Source of the DNA: Lachnospiraceae bacterium | GTDB taxonomy: Bacteria > Bacillota > Clostridia > Lachnospirales > Lachnospiraceae | Length of the DNA stretch: 64,000 bases | Reading direction: 5' to 3' | Assembly: GCA_910575565.1 (NCBI GenBank) | Contig: CAJTFL010000019.1 | Location: 1 to 64,000, forward strand | Shown here: positions 63,676-64,000 of the stretch, in pieces | Layout: each line of letters begins with the position of its first letter | How positions within the stretch are numbered: position 1 is the stretch's first letter | Program-made: the position numbers and the translations under genes | The notes under the pieces: model-generated | Told to the model about the DNA's origin: nothing | The model's database searches: none | What the model saw: the letters and a program-made list of their open reading frames with translations, nothing else

Positions 63676-64000
63676 ATGGACAATTTTCATGTATACAAGG
63701 ATATGGAAGCCCGGACGAAGGGGGAAATCTATATCGGGGTCGTAGGGCCGGTGCGGACAGGGAAATCTACGTTTATCAAGCGGTTTATGGAGCTTTTGGT
63801 CATCCCTGCCATGGAGGATGAAAACAGCCGGAATTTAAGCCGGGATGAGCTTCCCCAGAGCGCGGCGGGGAAGACCATTATGACCACCGAGCCGAAATTT
63901 ATCCCGAAGGAAGCCGCAGGGATTGAGCTTGGGGACGGGATCGGGGTCAAGGTAAGGCTGATTGACTGTGTAGGCTTTATGGTGGAAGGGGCTGGGGGGC
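63676..64000 (+). CDS. spoIVA: Stage IV sporulation protein A (5' end)
   Basis: The first 108 residues match SpoIVA: NFHVYKDMEARTKGEIYIGVVGPVRTGKSTFIKRFME with the Walker A at G24-T32, then the SAAGKTIMTTEPKFIPKEA block and DCVGF. SpoIVA is an ATPase that polymerises on the forespore to form the base of the spore coat. Its presence shows that the organism, or its ancestors, can form spores. The gene runs off the window edge. Confidence 0.97.
   Translation, partial: MDNFHVYKDMEARTKGEIYIGVVGPVRTGKSTFIKRFMELLVIPAMEDENSRNLSRDELPQSAAGKTIMTTEPKFIPKEAAGIELGDGIGVKVRLIDCVGFMVEGAGG

Overview
The window looks like a chromosomal segment of an anaerobic, spore-forming Firmicute, most likely a Lachnospiraceae (Clostridium cluster XIVa) species. 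The reasons are the T-box-controlled pheST, the start of spoIVA, the long form of ribose-phosphate pyrophosphokinase, the DUF2325, DUF3793 and DUF512 proteins, the large serine recombinases, and a G-rich coding strand of moderate GC. The assignment rests on gene content and recalled protein families only.

Layout. (1) 1-8.1 kb is a mobile defence-like region. It holds an AT-rich AbiJ-type N-terminal domain fused to a Ser/Thr kinase, a GC-rich four-gene recombinase cassette (HTH/zinc-finger protein, SHOCT-like protein, two large serine recombinases) and an AT-rich 700-residue protein with a PD-(D/E)XK nuclease motif. (2) 8.1-20.5 kb is an island that resembles iron or siderophore uptake. It begins with remnants of a flavodoxin and a MATE gene, then carries a TetR regulator, two pairs of ABC half-transporters, an AraC regulator, DUF2325, DUF3793, flavodoxin and a lipoprotein. 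Three near-identical palindromes (GTTAGY-N4-ACTAAC) precede its three transcription blocks. Four genes here carry frameshifts. (3) 20.5-30.0 kb is core: T-box-pheS-pheT, enolase, an oxidoreductase, secG and rnr. (4) 30.5-38.3 kb is a second accessory block inserted next to pyrG. It has a RepA-like remnant, two truncated IS3-family elements, and a two-component system with a LanFEG-like ABC exporter, a YxeA-like protein and a lipoprotein, which fits lantibiotic or peptide immunity. (5) 38.3-64 kb is mainly core: pyrG (minus), tRNA-Gly, tRNA-Val (minus), a heterodimeric ABC exporter, rplS-lepB-rbgA-rnhB-yraN-pgeF, prs (minus), a large membrane-anchored caspase-like protein, DUF512-der-plsY-gpsA, livJ-livHMGF, an HD-domain protein and the 5' end of spoIVA.

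Small mobile repeats are a feature of the window. A 158-bp hairpin element is present twice in inverted orientation with one difference, each copy flanked by CTAG; one copy lies inside a transposase gene, so its insertion point can be read directly. A different 132-bp element with 14-bp terminal repeats sits between livJ and its terminator and is flanked by an 8-bp duplication.

Several regulatory structures can be read directly: the phenylalanine T-box, four in-phase 11-bp repeats ahead of the LanFEG-like operon, and two terminator-like hairpins (before eno and spoIVA) that contain the ribosome binding site of the following gene. The items most worth following up are the AbiJ-kinase fusion and its PD-(D/E)XK neighbour, the palindrome-defined regulon, the caspase-like surface protein, and the hairpin and MITE elements.
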